This document shows positions 9,901 through 17,600 of a stretch of DNA of 64,000 nucleotides, piece by piece. The DNA comes from Algoriphagus sp. A40 (GTDB lineage: Bacteria; Bacteroidota; Bacteroidia; Cytophagales; Cyclobacteriaceae): the NCBI RefSeq assembly GCF_002002735.1, contig NZ_MUNY01000078.1, positions 310,001 to 374,000 of the forward strand. Reading direction: 5' to 3'. Under the pieces are notes generated by a model that saw only the letters and a list, made by a program, of their open reading frames with translations, made no database searches and had not been told where the DNA came from. Each line of letters begins with the position of its first letter. The first letter of the stretch is position 1. The position numbers and the translations under genes are program-made.

Positions 9901-9945
9901 GGAGGTAATCAGCCCTGCAGATTACTTCCTTCTTTACCCTTTTTT
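9901..9945 (+). terminator. Stem-loop with T-run between ftsA and ftsZ (terminator or attenuator)
   Basis: The arms GGAGGTAATC (9901-9910) and GATTACTTCC (9920-9929) pair over 10 bases with one G-U and a 9-base loop. A pyrimidine-rich stretch with six consecutive T (9940-9945) follows. This is the form of an intrinsic terminator, yet it sits inside a dcw operon just before ftsZ. It may set the ftsA/ftsZ ratio by partial termination or mark a separate ftsZ transcript. The structure is seen; the role is inferred. Confidence 0.5.
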
Positions 9946-9987
9946 CAAAACAACTATCAACAGAAAATTTTCACCAAACCATAAAAT

Positions 9988-11616
9988 ATGTCAGATAACA
10001 TGAAAGATTACAGATTTGACCTCCCCAAAAATCAAAAATCAATTATCAAGGTAATTGGTGTGGGAGGAGGCGGTAGCAACGCCGTGAACCACATGTATGC
10101 CCAAGGCATCAAAGATGTGGAGTTTGTGGTAGTCAATACAGATGCACAGGCACTGAAATCCAGTCCGGTGCCATTGAGACTACAATTGGGAGCAAACCTG
10201 ACCGAAGGTCTCGGTGCAGGTGCCAATCCTGAACAAGGCCGAAATGCAGCCATCGAATCGGAAGATGAGATCCGCGAGTTGCTGGCTGACAACACCAAAA
10301 TGGTGTTTATCACTGCGGGAATGGGCGGCGGTACCGGCACCGGTGCAGCACCTGTCGTAGCTCGTATCGCCAAAGAACTGAACATCCTGACTGTCGGTAT
10401 CGTGACAGCTCCGTTCATGTTCGAAGGCAAAAAGAAAATGTCGGTCGCGCAACAAGGAATCGAAGCTCTACGCGAAAACTGCGACACCGTCCTCGTCATC
10501 CTGAATGACAAGCTTAGAGAAATCTATGGCAACTTGGCGATCCGCACTGCCTTCAGCAAAGCAGATAACATCCTGACTACGGCAGCCAAGTCAATCGCCG
10601 AAATCATCACAATCCATCAGGATGTAAACGTCGATTTTGAAGATGTGAAGACAGTGATGAAAGACGCAGGTGCTGCAGTAATGGGCTCCTCGACTGAAGA
10701 TGGCGAAGGTCGTGCGATCCGCGCTGCCGGAGCAGCGATCTCTTCACCATTGCTCAACAATGTGGACATCAAAGGTGCTCAGAAGATCCTCCTTTCCATC
10801 ATGTCCGGCGAGGAAGAGGAGTTGTCAATGGACGAACTCAGCGAAATCACGGAATACATCCAGGAGAAGGCCGGCGACAATGCTGAGGTGATCTTCGGTC
10901 AGGGTATCGATCCCGAACTTGGCAAAGCCATCCGAGTAACAGTCATTGCGACAGGTTTCGAAATGGATAAGTTGACAGACAAGCCTAGAAAAGAGTTTGT
11001 TGCTCCTATTTCTGCATTTGCCAATCCGATTGCAAGCACTCCGGTACCTGCACCTGAAGTGGTAAAAACTGTCATCAATCTGGACTCAGGAAAAAGCCAA
11101 CAAGTGAAAGAAGAACCGATTTCAGGTGGATCAACTTTTACGTTCAACATGCCAAAAGCTCCTGTTGCTCCTGCCAAGCCAGTTGAAGAAGAAAAAGAAG
11201 AGTTTGTTTTCAGATTCACACCAATTCAGGAAGAAAAAGAAGAGCCTAAGTTTGAAGCGGCAGAGCCGGAGAAGATCGTTCATGAGCTCTATGAGGAGCC
11301 TTCAAAGAGTACTGTTGAACTTCCCAAAGAGTCTGAGCCCATGCCACAGGTTTTTGCCAATGATTACTATGAGACCATGAAGCAAAAAGCCATTCAACGT
11401 GCGCATGAGCGATTTGAAAAACTAAAGGGAAATCGAGTTTACAATCCTAGCCCGGATGAATTGAAGGAAAAAATGAATGTACCTGCGTATCAGCGCAAGA
11501 ATGTGGTGCTCAATGAGCCTCAGCATAGTTCAGAGCCTGCAATCAGTAAGTACAATCTGAATGATGAGAACGAGATTCTTGGCAACAACAGATTCCTGCA
11601 TGACAATGTGGACTAA
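9988..11616 (+). CDS. ftsZ: Cell division GTPase FtsZ
   Basis: Tubulin-like GTPase that forms the Z ring. IGVGGGGSNAVNHM near the N-terminus and the tubulin signature GGGTGTG (residues 113-119, within ITAGMGGGTGTGAAPVV) define the GTP site. NDKLREIYGN and the T7-type region follow. At 542 residues it is much longer than the E. coli protein. Past about residue 335 comes a long acidic, Lys/Glu/Pro-rich linker and a short conserved end (NNRFLHDNVD), as in other Bacteroidetes FtsZ. The ATG is at 9988; an in-frame ATG at codon 5 is a minor alternative. It ends only 3 bases from a convergent gene, so no terminator fits between them. Confidence 0.98.
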   Translation: MSDNMKDYRFDLPKNQKSIIKVIGVGGGGSNAVNHMYAQGIKDVEFVVVNTDAQALKSSPVPLRLQLGANLTEGLGAGANPEQGRNAAIESEDEIRELLADNTKMVFITAGMGGGTGTGAAPVVARIAKELNILTVGIVTAPFMFEGKKKMSVAQQGIEALRENCDTVLVILNDKLREIYGNLAIRTAFSKADNILTTAAKSIAEIITIHQDVNVDFEDVKTVMKDAGAAVMGSSTEDGEGRAIRAAGAAISSPLLNNVDIKGAQKILLSIMSGEEEELSMDELSEITEYIQEKAGDNAEVIFGQGIDPELGKAIRVTVIATGFEMDKLTDKPRKEFVAPISAFANPIASTPVPAPEVVKTVINLDSGKSQQVKEEPISGGSTFTFNMPKAPVAPAKPVEEEKEEFVFRFTPIQEEKEEPKFEAAEPEKIVHELYEEPSKSTVELPKESEPMPQVFANDYYETMKQKAIQRAHERFEKLKGNRVYNPSPDELKEKMNVPAYQRKNVVLNEPQHSSEPAISKYNLNDENEILGNNRFLHDNVD

Positions 11617-11619
11617 GTC

Positions 11620-12144
11620 CTAAAACTCAAGCAGCATGTCTGCCTGGGTATGGAGTAAGTCCACATAAAGCCTGTTGGTGAGCAGGTTATCTGACATATT
11701 TTGCTCGATTTTAGCAAGCTTAGGCTTGAGAGCGAGGACGTTCATACCCAGATAATGGAAGATGTCGGTGAGGTGGCTCAAAGCGATGCCACCCCCGCCT
11801 ATTCCTGATGATATTCCCACCAAAGCACATTTTTTATTCCGAAACGTATTCGGATAGGTCATTCCGTCGATGAATGTTTTGAGAATTCCGGGAAAAGAAC
11901 CGTTGTACTCCGGTACGATGAACACAAACTTTTTCCCTTCTTTGACCCGGCTGTGGAAGGCATTGTAGCCTTCATTTTTGCCGTTGTTTTCATACAAAGC
12001 CGTTGAGATAAAATCCGCCGGCAAATGATCCAGTTCCAATATTTCTGATTCTGCCCCTCTTTCTTTCAGAATTGTCTGGTAAAGTTCTGCGATGACTTTA
12101 GAAACCGAGTTTTTACGGTTGGTGCCTACGATGATTTTGATCAT
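11620..12144 (-). CDS. NAD(P)H-dependent FMN reductase-like flavoprotein
   Basis: A 174-residue flavodoxin-like fold of the NADPH-dependent FMN reductase family (SsuE/ArsH/chromate-reductase group). Seen: an N-terminal IVGTNRKNSVSK loop, which in this family binds FMN phosphate, the VPEYNGSFPGILKTFIDG motif near residues 90-108, and a Gly-rich GISSGIGGGG stretch. It probably reduces flavin or quinone substrates with NAD(P)H in the cytoplasm. It is convergent with ftsZ (3-base gap) and divergent from the purine nucleoside phosphorylase gene. The physiological substrate cannot be told from sequence. Confidence 0.85.
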   Translation of the reverse strand: MIKIIVGTNRKNSVSKVIAELYQTILKERGAESEILELDHLPADFISTALYENNGKNEGYNAFHSRVKEGKKFVFIVPEYNGSFPGILKTFIDGMTYPNTFRNKKCALVGISSGIGGGGIALSHLTDIFHYLGMNVLALKPKLAKIEQNMSDNLLTNRLYVDLLHTQADMLLEF

Positions 12145-12211
12145 GGGGGTGGAATTTCTGTCTCCTATACAAGCAAGTGCGGTGAAAAGTTCTCAGGCTG
12201 AACCAAAATCC

Positions 12212-12219
12212 TATATTTG
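12212..12219 (+). promoter_or_regulatory. Bacteroidetes -7 promoter element for purine nucleoside phosphorylase
   Basis: TATATTTG matches the Bacteroidetes primary-sigma -7 element TAnnTTTG. It lies 21 bases before the ATG at 12241, leaving a short leader of roughly 15 bases. No clear -33 TTTG is visible upstream. The element overlaps an in-frame TTG at 12217, which argues against that TTG as the start. Confidence 0.55.
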
Positions 12220-12240
12220 CCCGTAAATCAGCCAAAAATT

Positions 12241-13059
12241 ATGGACTACCTCAAGCAAATTCAGGACGCTTTTTCATTTATCCAAAAGTTACATCCTTCT
12301 CCTGTTCCGGTTGGAATTATTTTAGGGACCGGCCTGGGCTGTCTGGGTAATCAAATCGAGGTTGAACTTGAAATTGATTACAAAGACATTCCGCACTTTC
12401 CGGTTTCTACCGTAGAAAGCCACTCAGGGAAGTTGATTTTTGGAACCCTGTCCGGGAAAAAAGTAGTCGCCATGAAAGGCCGATTCCATTATTACGAAGG
12501 CTATTCGATGAAGGAAGTGACTTTTCCGGTTCGGGTCATGAAAAAGCTCGGCGTCACTACCCTGCTTGTTTCGAATGCTTGCGGGGGATTGAATCCCACC
12601 CAGGAAGTGGGCGAAGTCATGATTATCACCGACCACATAAATTTATTTCCAGAAAACCCACTGAGAGGTAAAAACTACGATGAACTCGGACCGAGATTTC
12701 CAGATATGAGCGATACCTATTCGGCTGATTTGGTTAATAAAGCGATGAAAATCGCCGAAAAGCATGGGATCAAACTTCATCAGGGAGTCTATGCCGGAGT
12801 GGAAGGGCCAAATCTGGAGACACCAGCCGAATACAAATACCTTCGGACAATCGGAGGCGACGCGGTCGGGATGAGCACTGTCCCGGAAGTTTTGGTGGCG
12901 AGGCATTCCGGAATGGAGGTTTTCGGGATCTCAGCAATTACTGACTTGGGAGTAGAAGGTCGGATCCACAAAGTGGACATTGCTTACGTACTCGCAGCCG
13001 CCGCCAAAGCTGAACCGGTGATGAGTTTGATTATGCGGGAGTTGGTGGCCGGGATTTGA
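12241..13059 (+). CDS. Purine nucleoside phosphorylase (PNP family)
   Basis: Cytoplasmic trimeric-type phosphorylase that splits inosine or guanosine with phosphate into base and ribose-1-phosphate for purine salvage. Motifs in order are VGIILGTGLGCLG (phosphate loop), VESHSGKLIFG, MKGRFHYYEGY, VSNACGGLNP, ITDHINLFPENPL, GVYAGVEGPNLETPAEYKYLRTIGGDAVGMSTVPE and ISAITDLG. Length from the chosen ATG is 272. An in-frame TTG at 12217 was rejected because it lies within the probable promoter. The gene stands alone with its own promoter. Confidence 0.95.
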   Translation: MDYLKQIQDAFSFIQKLHPSPVPVGIILGTGLGCLGNQIEVELEIDYKDIPHFPVSTVESHSGKLIFGTLSGKKVVAMKGRFHYYEGYSMKEVTFPVRVMKKLGVTTLLVSNACGGLNPTQEVGEVMIITDHINLFPENPLRGKNYDELGPRFPDMSDTYSADLVNKAMKIAEKHGIKLHQGVYAGVEGPNLETPAEYKYLRTIGGDAVGMSTVPEVLVARHSGMEVFGISAITDLGVEGRIHKVDIAYVLAAAAKAEPVMSLIMRELVAGI

Positions 13060-13126
13060 TTTTTAAAAGCCTGATTAGGTTTTCGAATAAAACTGACTAA
13101 ATGTTATTGATCTCAAAAAGGAATCC

Positions 13127-13603
13127 ATGAAAAAAGGTAAGAACTACGATAGAGCAATAACTTTGATTCAACATCAAGTGCAGCTATTTTGGCTTGTTTC
13201 GACAGCTTTTTTAATTACTGAAACAGTGGTGTTAAGCGGTGTTTTATCATTGATTAAGGACTTACAACAAGGTTTGGTATTTCTATTTAGTCTTTTTGGT
13301 TTTATTATTTCTATAGCTTGGTGGACAACTTTCCAATACAATCATTCATTTTATTTGTTAAGAATTAATGAAGCAAAGAAATTTGAACCAAAAAAAGCCG
13401 GGTTTTTTAAGGATGGAGAAAAGCTAAAAGATAAAGGACAAATTCGTGTAGGAAAGAATTCCGTATGGATACCTTGGCCTGGGAGGCCCCCAAAAAATGC
13501 GATAACATTGTTAATTCTATTATTTGCATTTTCATTTTTTCTTTTGGCTGTTCTTTATAATCCGTTTTTTAAAATAGTTTTGGATTTTTGCAGAATTTGC
13601 TAG
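13127..13603 (+). CDS. Hypothetical small membrane protein, AT-rich
   Basis: I do not recognise this 158-residue protein. It has two hydrophobic helices at about residues 20-65, a central soluble stretch of about 60 residues rich in Lys and aromatic residues (WWTTFQYNHSFYLLRINEAK, then WIPWPGRPPKNA) and a third helix at about 125-150. An AAAGGA-like site precedes the ATG by 5 bases. The coding sequence is visibly richer in A and T than its neighbours, with many TTT and ATT codons, which hints at recent acquisition. It sits alone between the phosphorylase gene and the convergent M20 gene. Confidence 0.75.
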   Translation: MKKGKNYDRAITLIQHQVQLFWLVSTAFLITETVVLSGVLSLIKDLQQGLVFLFSLFGFIISIAWWTTFQYNHSFYLLRINEAKKFEPKKAGFFKDGEKLKDKGQIRVGKNSVWIPWPGRPPKNAITLLILLFAFSFFLLAVLYNPFFKIVLDFCRIC

Positions 13604-13610
13604 GGATGGT

Positions 13611-13650
13611 AAAAAAAAAGCAACCCTCTCCGATCAGACCGGAGAAGGGC
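13611..13650 (-). terminator. Intrinsic terminator of the M20 amidohydrolase gene
   Basis: On the minus strand a G+C-rich stem pairs CCCTTCTCCG with CGGAGAGGG (one bulged base, loop around GTCTGAT), followed after TTGC by nine T. It lies 46 bases beyond the stop of the M20 gene, after heptad array A. Confidence 0.8.
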
Positions 13651-13652
13651 CT

Positions 13653-13698
13653 TCTAATATCTAAAGTCTACTATCTAACGTCTTACGTCTAACATCTA
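13653..13698. repeat. Heptanucleotide array A (TCTNNNN words)
   Basis: Six full 7-base units and one partial follow each other with no break in phase. Every unit begins TCT on the plus strand; examples are TCTAAAG and TCTTACG. Five of the six full units start TCTA. The last partial unit (TCTA, 13695-13698) contains the complement of the M20 stop codon (13696-13698). Words differ from each other while the 7-base step is exact. It belongs with arrays B, C and D in this window. Confidence 0.8.
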
Positions 13699-14988
13699 TT
13701 TTTTCATTCCCATATAATCCACCACAAAGTAGCTCATCACACGCATGCCCAATACAAATCCGCCTTCGTCGATGTAGAAGTCAGGAGTATGGTGGGATGG
13801 AGTTTTGGTGGGATCTCCGCCTTTTTTCATGCCTCCCAAGGAGATAAAAAATCCGGGCTTTTCACGCTGGAAAAAGCTGAAATCCTCCGCTCCAGTGATC
13901 AATGGATTGGTAAGGACATTTCCTTCGCCAGCAGCAGCCAGTACAGTCGGTCCCATGAGTTCCGTGAGGGCAGGATCATTGACCGTAGCTGGGTAAAGTT
14001 TGGTGATGGTGACATCGGCTTTGCCTCCAGCGCTTTCAGCGATATTGGTGGCGATTTCGGTGATTCTTTTGTGTACGAGGATTTGTTGGTCGTCTCCGAA
14101 TGTGCGGATTGTACCGATCATTTCGACTTTTTCTGGAATGATATTGTGGCGGATTCCACCATGAATAGCTCCTACGGTTACGATTGCTGGTGCTGTGGTG
14201 ATGTTTACATTTCTGGAAATAATGGTTTGAAGGCCATTGATGATCTGAGCGGAAGTGACGATTGGATCCACGCCTGACCAGGGTGAAGCACCATGTGCTT
14301 GTGTGCCGTGAACGGTGATTTCGAGATTATCAACTCCAGCCAAGGCCGGTCCTGAGCGATAGCCGATCTTGCCGACTTCCATCTGCGAACCAATATGCAG
14401 TCCAAAAACCGCGTCCACGTCTTTCATCACGCCCTGCTCCACCATTTGCTTGGCACCCCAAGTGGTTACGCCTTCCTGATAGATTCCTTCTTCGGCAGGT
14501 TGAAAGATGAATTTTACAGTTCCCTGAAGCTCATTTTTCATCCCGGCCAAGACTTCAGCAACGCCCATCAGAATCGCGACGTGGGTATCGTGTCCGCATG
14601 CATGCATTACGCCTGTTTCCTGATCGTTGTAAGTTGCGGTCACTGTAGATTTGAATGGCAAATCAACACGCTCAGTCACTGGCAAAGCATCCATATCAGC
14701 ACGAAGGGCAACTGTTGGTCCCGGCTTTCCGCCTTTCAATATTCCAACAACCCCGGTCACAGCAACACCTTCTTGCACTTCGATTCCTAGGGCACGCAGG
14801 TGATCTGCGACCATTTTTGCGGTTCGGACTTCATTGTTTCCGAGTTCCGGATTTTTGTGGATGTCCCGTCTCCATTCGATTACTTTGGCCTCAATGGAGG
14901 TTGCTTTTTTGTCGATTTCGGGACGGAGGTTTGTTTGGCCTACGGCTACTCCACTTAGCAGAACTAGTGGCAGAATTAATTTCTTCAT
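13696..14988 (-). CDS. Secreted M20D amidohydrolase (N-acyl amino acid/hippurate hydrolase type)
   Basis: Metallopeptidase of the M20 amidohydrolase subfamily, which cleaves N-acyl amino acids or related amides. Visible motifs are WRRDIHKNPELGNNE, VALRADMDALPV, MHACGHDTHVAILMG (metal-binding Cys/His), PAEEG and the C-terminal ITGAEDFSFF. The start at 14988 gives 430 residues with a clear signal peptide (MKKLILPLVLLSGVAVGQ), so the enzyme is predicted to be periplasmic or secreted, unlike most of its cytoplasmic relatives. A 22-codon upstream extension without ATG was rejected. The stop codon lies inside heptad array A. The exact substrate is unknown. Confidence 0.9.
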   Translation of the reverse strand: MKKLILPLVLLSGVAVGQTNLRPEIDKKATSIEAKVIEWRRDIHKNPELGNNEVRTAKMVADHLRALGIEVQEGVAVTGVVGILKGGKPGPTVALRADMDALPVTERVDLPFKSTVTATYNDQETGVMHACGHDTHVAILMGVAEVLAGMKNELQGTVKFIFQPAEEGIYQEGVTTWGAKQMVEQGVMKDVDAVFGLHIGSQMEVGKIGYRSGPALAGVDNLEITVHGTQAHGASPWSGVDPIVTSAQIINGLQTIISRNVNITTAPAIVTVGAIHGGIRHNIIPEKVEMIGTIRTFGDDQQILVHKRITEIATNIAESAGGKADVTITKLYPATVNDPALTELMGPTVLAAAGEGNVLTNPLITGAEDFSFFQREKPGFFISLGGMKKGGDPTKTPSHHTPDFYIDEGGFVLGMRVMSYFVVDYMGMKK

Positions 14989-15137
14989 AAGAATATAAGG
15001 TTGATGTTCAGGGTAGCGGTTATTTGGTTCGGTTAAAATAAGAAGAGAAGTCATTAAATTTCTTTTCTCTTTTGGGTTATATCAGGGAAAGCAGAACTTT
15101 TCCTTCCGATTTGACTTTTTAGGATAAATAATAAGCT

Positions 15138-15836
15138 ATGAACCTCAACAATAAAATTGCCGTTGTCACCGGAGTAAGCAAAGGAATCGGTCTTGAATTG
15201 GTCAGGCAACTGATCGAAAAAGGGGTAATTGTGGCAGGATGGGGGAGAACCCAACCTGAATTTGCCCATGAGAATTTTCATTTTTTCACTTGCGATGTGT
15301 CCGTAGAGGATCAGGTGGAAAAGGCCTACATGGCCACAGTCTCCAAATTGGGATTTGACATCCGGATTTTGGTGAATAATGCTGGTTTTGGAGTTGCAGG
15401 GACATTTGAAACAATGTCCTCTGAGGTTTGGAAATCCATGTTTGACACCAATGTTCACGGTATTTTCTATGTAAGCAAAAGGCTGATTCCCGGAATGAAA
15501 GCTGCAGACGAAGGCCATATCATTAATGTAGCCTCTATCGCCGGACTCAACGGTGTCGCGAATTTTGCTGGCTATGCTGGGACAAAGCATGCAGTGAGGG
15601 GCATTTCCCACTCGATGTACATGGAACTGAGAGATTTTGGAATCAAAGTCTCCACGATCTATCCGGGCTCTATTCAGACCAACTTTTTTGATAAAATCGA
15701 AGGAATGCAAGCCCATGAACACATGATGCGCCCAATCGATGTGGCCCAAACGATCGTGCAAACCCTGGAAACCCACCCGAATTACTTTGTGGCGGATGTG
15801 GAATGTCGACCGCTGAGACCGAAAGGGAAAAAGTGA
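15138..15836 (+). CDS. Short-chain dehydrogenase/reductase (SDR)
   Basis: Classical NAD(P)-dependent oxidoreductase. The cofactor motif TGVSKGIG is at residues 11-18, NNAGFG is central, and the catalytic triad is Ser133, Tyr146 and Lys150 (YAGTK). Length 232 fits the family. PGSIQTNFFDKI follows the active site as usual. No substrate can be assigned. The stop TGA is supplied by the first TGATCAG word of heptad array B, which separates this gene from the gld operon. Confidence 0.93.
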   Translation: MNLNNKIAVVTGVSKGIGLELVRQLIEKGVIVAGWGRTQPEFAHENFHFFTCDVSVEDQVEKAYMATVSKLGFDIRILVNNAGFGVAGTFETMSSEVWKSMFDTNVHGIFYVSKRLIPGMKAADEGHIINVASIAGLNGVANFAGYAGTKHAVRGISHSMYMELRDFGIKVSTIYPGSIQTNFFDKIEGMQAHEHMMRPIDVAQTIVQTLETHPNYFVADVECRPLRPKGKK

Positions 15837-15914
15837 TCAGTGATCAGTCGCAGTAGGCAGTACTCAGTATACAGGGTGATGCCTACTGAATACTGAGACT
15901 GCCTACTGATCACT
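15834..15914. repeat. Heptanucleotide array B, mirrored
   Basis: The left half is made of words ending in CAG (TGATCAG twice, then TAGGCAG, TACTCAG and others, with one 6-base word TCGCAG). The right half has the complementary form beginning CTG (CTGAATA, CTGCCTA, CTGATCA). The halves meet near 15875-15885, so a transcript folds into a long imperfect hairpin. The first word carries the stop codon of the SDR gene. TGATCAG, TAGGCAG and TCGCAG also occur in array C. Confidence 0.8.
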
Positions 15915-15946
15915 TCGAGTAACTACTTAAAACTGCATTTTTTCCT

Positions 15947-15954
15947 TACTTTTG
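15947..15954 (+). promoter_or_regulatory. Bacteroidetes -7 promoter element for gldAFG
   Basis: TACTTTTG matches TAnnTTTG and ends 18 bases before the gldA ATG at 15973. It overlaps an in-frame TTG at 15952, supporting the ATG as the start. No good -33 element is seen in the AT-rich stretch after array B. Confidence 0.5.
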
Positions 15955-15972
15955 AGAGGCTTAAAATCATCC

Positions 15973-16881
15973 ATGTCACTCGAAGTCTCCCAACTCAATA
16001 AACTTTACGGTACGCAAAAGGCACTGGATAACGTGAGTTTTTCGGCTGCGCCTGGGAGAATTCTTGGTTTTCTTGGTCCGAACGGTGCGGGGAAATCCAC
16101 TACGATGAAAATCATTACCGGATACCTGCAGGCGGACTCGGGAGAAGTGAAGATTTTGGGAGAAAACGCCCTGCAAAACCCAAAGAATATCAGCTCGAAA
16201 ATTGGCTATTTGCCCGAGCACAATCCGCTTTATCTGGATCTGTATGTCAGGGAATTTCTGGAATTTTCCGGTGGGCTTTATGGCATGAAGTCAGCCCAAG
16301 TCCGCGAGCGAGTCAATGAGCTCGTCAAAAAAACAGGTCTTAACTCAGAACAGCACAAGAAAATCGGACAGCTTTCAAAAGGCTTTCGTCAGCGGGTTGG
16401 ATTGGCGAGATCGCTGATTCACGATCCCCAGGTGGTCATTTTGGATGAGCCCACCACCGGCCTTGATCCCAATCAACTGGTAGAAATCCGAATCCTCATC
16501 AGTGAAATAGCAGCCGAAAAAACCCTGATTTTTTCCACTCATATCATGCAGGAAGTGGAGGCGATCTGTCAGGATGTGGTCATCATCAACAAAGGAAAAA
16601 TCCTGGCGGCCAGTCCGCTTGCCGACCTAAAAGCAGGCTCCGGAAAAACTGAATTGATTTTGGTGACCGAGGAAGAAATGGAACTGGAATGGTTTGAAAA
16701 GTTGGGGAAAGTCAGATTTGGTGGGAAAGGGAAAAGGGAATTGGTAATAGAAACCACTGATCCCATAGAAACCAGAAAAGTACTGATGCAGCTTGTGGCT
16801 GAGAGATCACTGAACCTGAATAGCCTAAACCAGAGCAAGAAAAACTTGGAGACACTTTTCAGAGAAATCACCAACGCCTGA
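15973..16881 (+). CDS. gldA: Gliding motility ABC transporter ATP-binding protein GldA
   Basis: Cytoplasmic ABC ATPase. The Walker A is GPNGAGKS (near residue 36), the signature is LSKGFRQRVG, and the Walker B is VVILDEPTTGLD, followed by STHIMQEVE (switch His). Length from ATG 15973 is 302. Naming it GldA rests on the two genes behind it: a membrane permease overlapping by one base and a GldG-type protein, the arrangement of the GldA-GldF-GldG complex needed for gliding in Bacteroidetes. A generic ABC exporter is the alternative. Confidence 0.88.
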   Translation: MSLEVSQLNKLYGTQKALDNVSFSAAPGRILGFLGPNGAGKSTTMKIITGYLQADSGEVKILGENALQNPKNISSKIGYLPEHNPLYLDLYVREFLEFSGGLYGMKSAQVRERVNELVKKTGLNSEQHKKIGQLSKGFRQRVGLARSLIHDPQVVILDEPTTGLDPNQLVEIRILISEIAAEKTLIFSTHIMQEVEAICQDVVIINKGKILAASPLADLKAGSGKTELILVTEEEMELEWFEKLGKVRFGGKGKRELVIETTDPIETRKVLMQLVAERSLNLNSLNQSKKNLETLFREITNA

Positions 16882-17600
16882 TGCAAAGCCTGTTTTTGAA
16901 AGAAATTAATGCTTTTTTCGGGAGCCTGACCGGGTACCTGGTTTTGGCTCTATTTCTTATAGCATTGGGCCTGATCGTTTGGGTTTTCCCTGAAAGTTCG
17001 GTTTTGGATTATGGCTTTGCTGATCTTGAATCGCTCTTTTCATATACACCTTACGTTTTTACTTTTTTGATTCCAGCCCTGTCAATGCGGGCGATTTCCG
17101 AAGAACGGAAAAGCGGCACTTGGGAGCTTTTGCGGACTTCTCCACTTTCCTTGGTTCAGATTATTTTGGCAAAATACCTGGCTTTATTGGCTTTGGTTTT
17201 CCTGGCAGTTTTACCTACGCTACTCTATGCATTCAGTATTATCCAACTGGGAGATCCGGTTGGAAATCTTGATCAGGCGGGCTTTTTTGGAAGCTGGATC
17301 GGGCTTTTGATGATCGGAGCGACCTTTGCCGCAGTGGGGCTTTTTGCCAGTTCGCTGACTTCCCAGCAGGTCGTTGCATTTGTACTTGGGGTATTTCTTT
17401 GCTTTGTACTTTACTTTGGATTTACTGCTTTGGCGGAAATGCTGACAGGAGAAGTCGCCTATTGGGTGGAGGAGTTGAGTCTGAGCTATCACTACATCAG
17501 TCTCAGTCGCGGGGTAGTGGATAGCCGGGATGTGATTTTCCTTTTTGGGATGATTTGGGTGTTTTTGGGAGCTTCAGTTTTGGTTTTGAGAAACAAATGA
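16881..17600 (+). CDS. gldF: Gliding motility ABC transporter permease GldF
   Basis: ABC-2 type permease of 239 residues with about six transmembrane helices. The conserved EERKSGTWELLRTSPLS region between the second and third helices is typical of GldF/NosY-type permeases. The ATG shares one base with the gldA stop, and the stop overlaps gldG by ATGA. It probably forms the membrane part of the GldA ATPase complex. What the complex moves is not settled in the literature that I know. Confidence 0.88.
   Translation: MQSLFLKEINAFFGSLTGYLVLALFLIALGLIVWVFPESSVLDYGFADLESLFSYTPYVFTFLIPALSMRAISEERKSGTWELLRTSPLSLVQIILAKYLALLALVFLAVLPTLLYAFSIIQLGDPVGNLDQAGFFGSWIGLLMIGATFAAVGLFASSLTSQQVVAFVLGVFLCFVLYFGFTALAEMLTGEVAYWVEELSLSYHYISLSRGVVDSRDVIFLFGMIWVFLGASVLVLRNK

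Noticed and set aside
15006-15054. Upstream extension of the M20D gene
   Set aside because: It has no ATG and would place 22 residues before a clear signal peptide.
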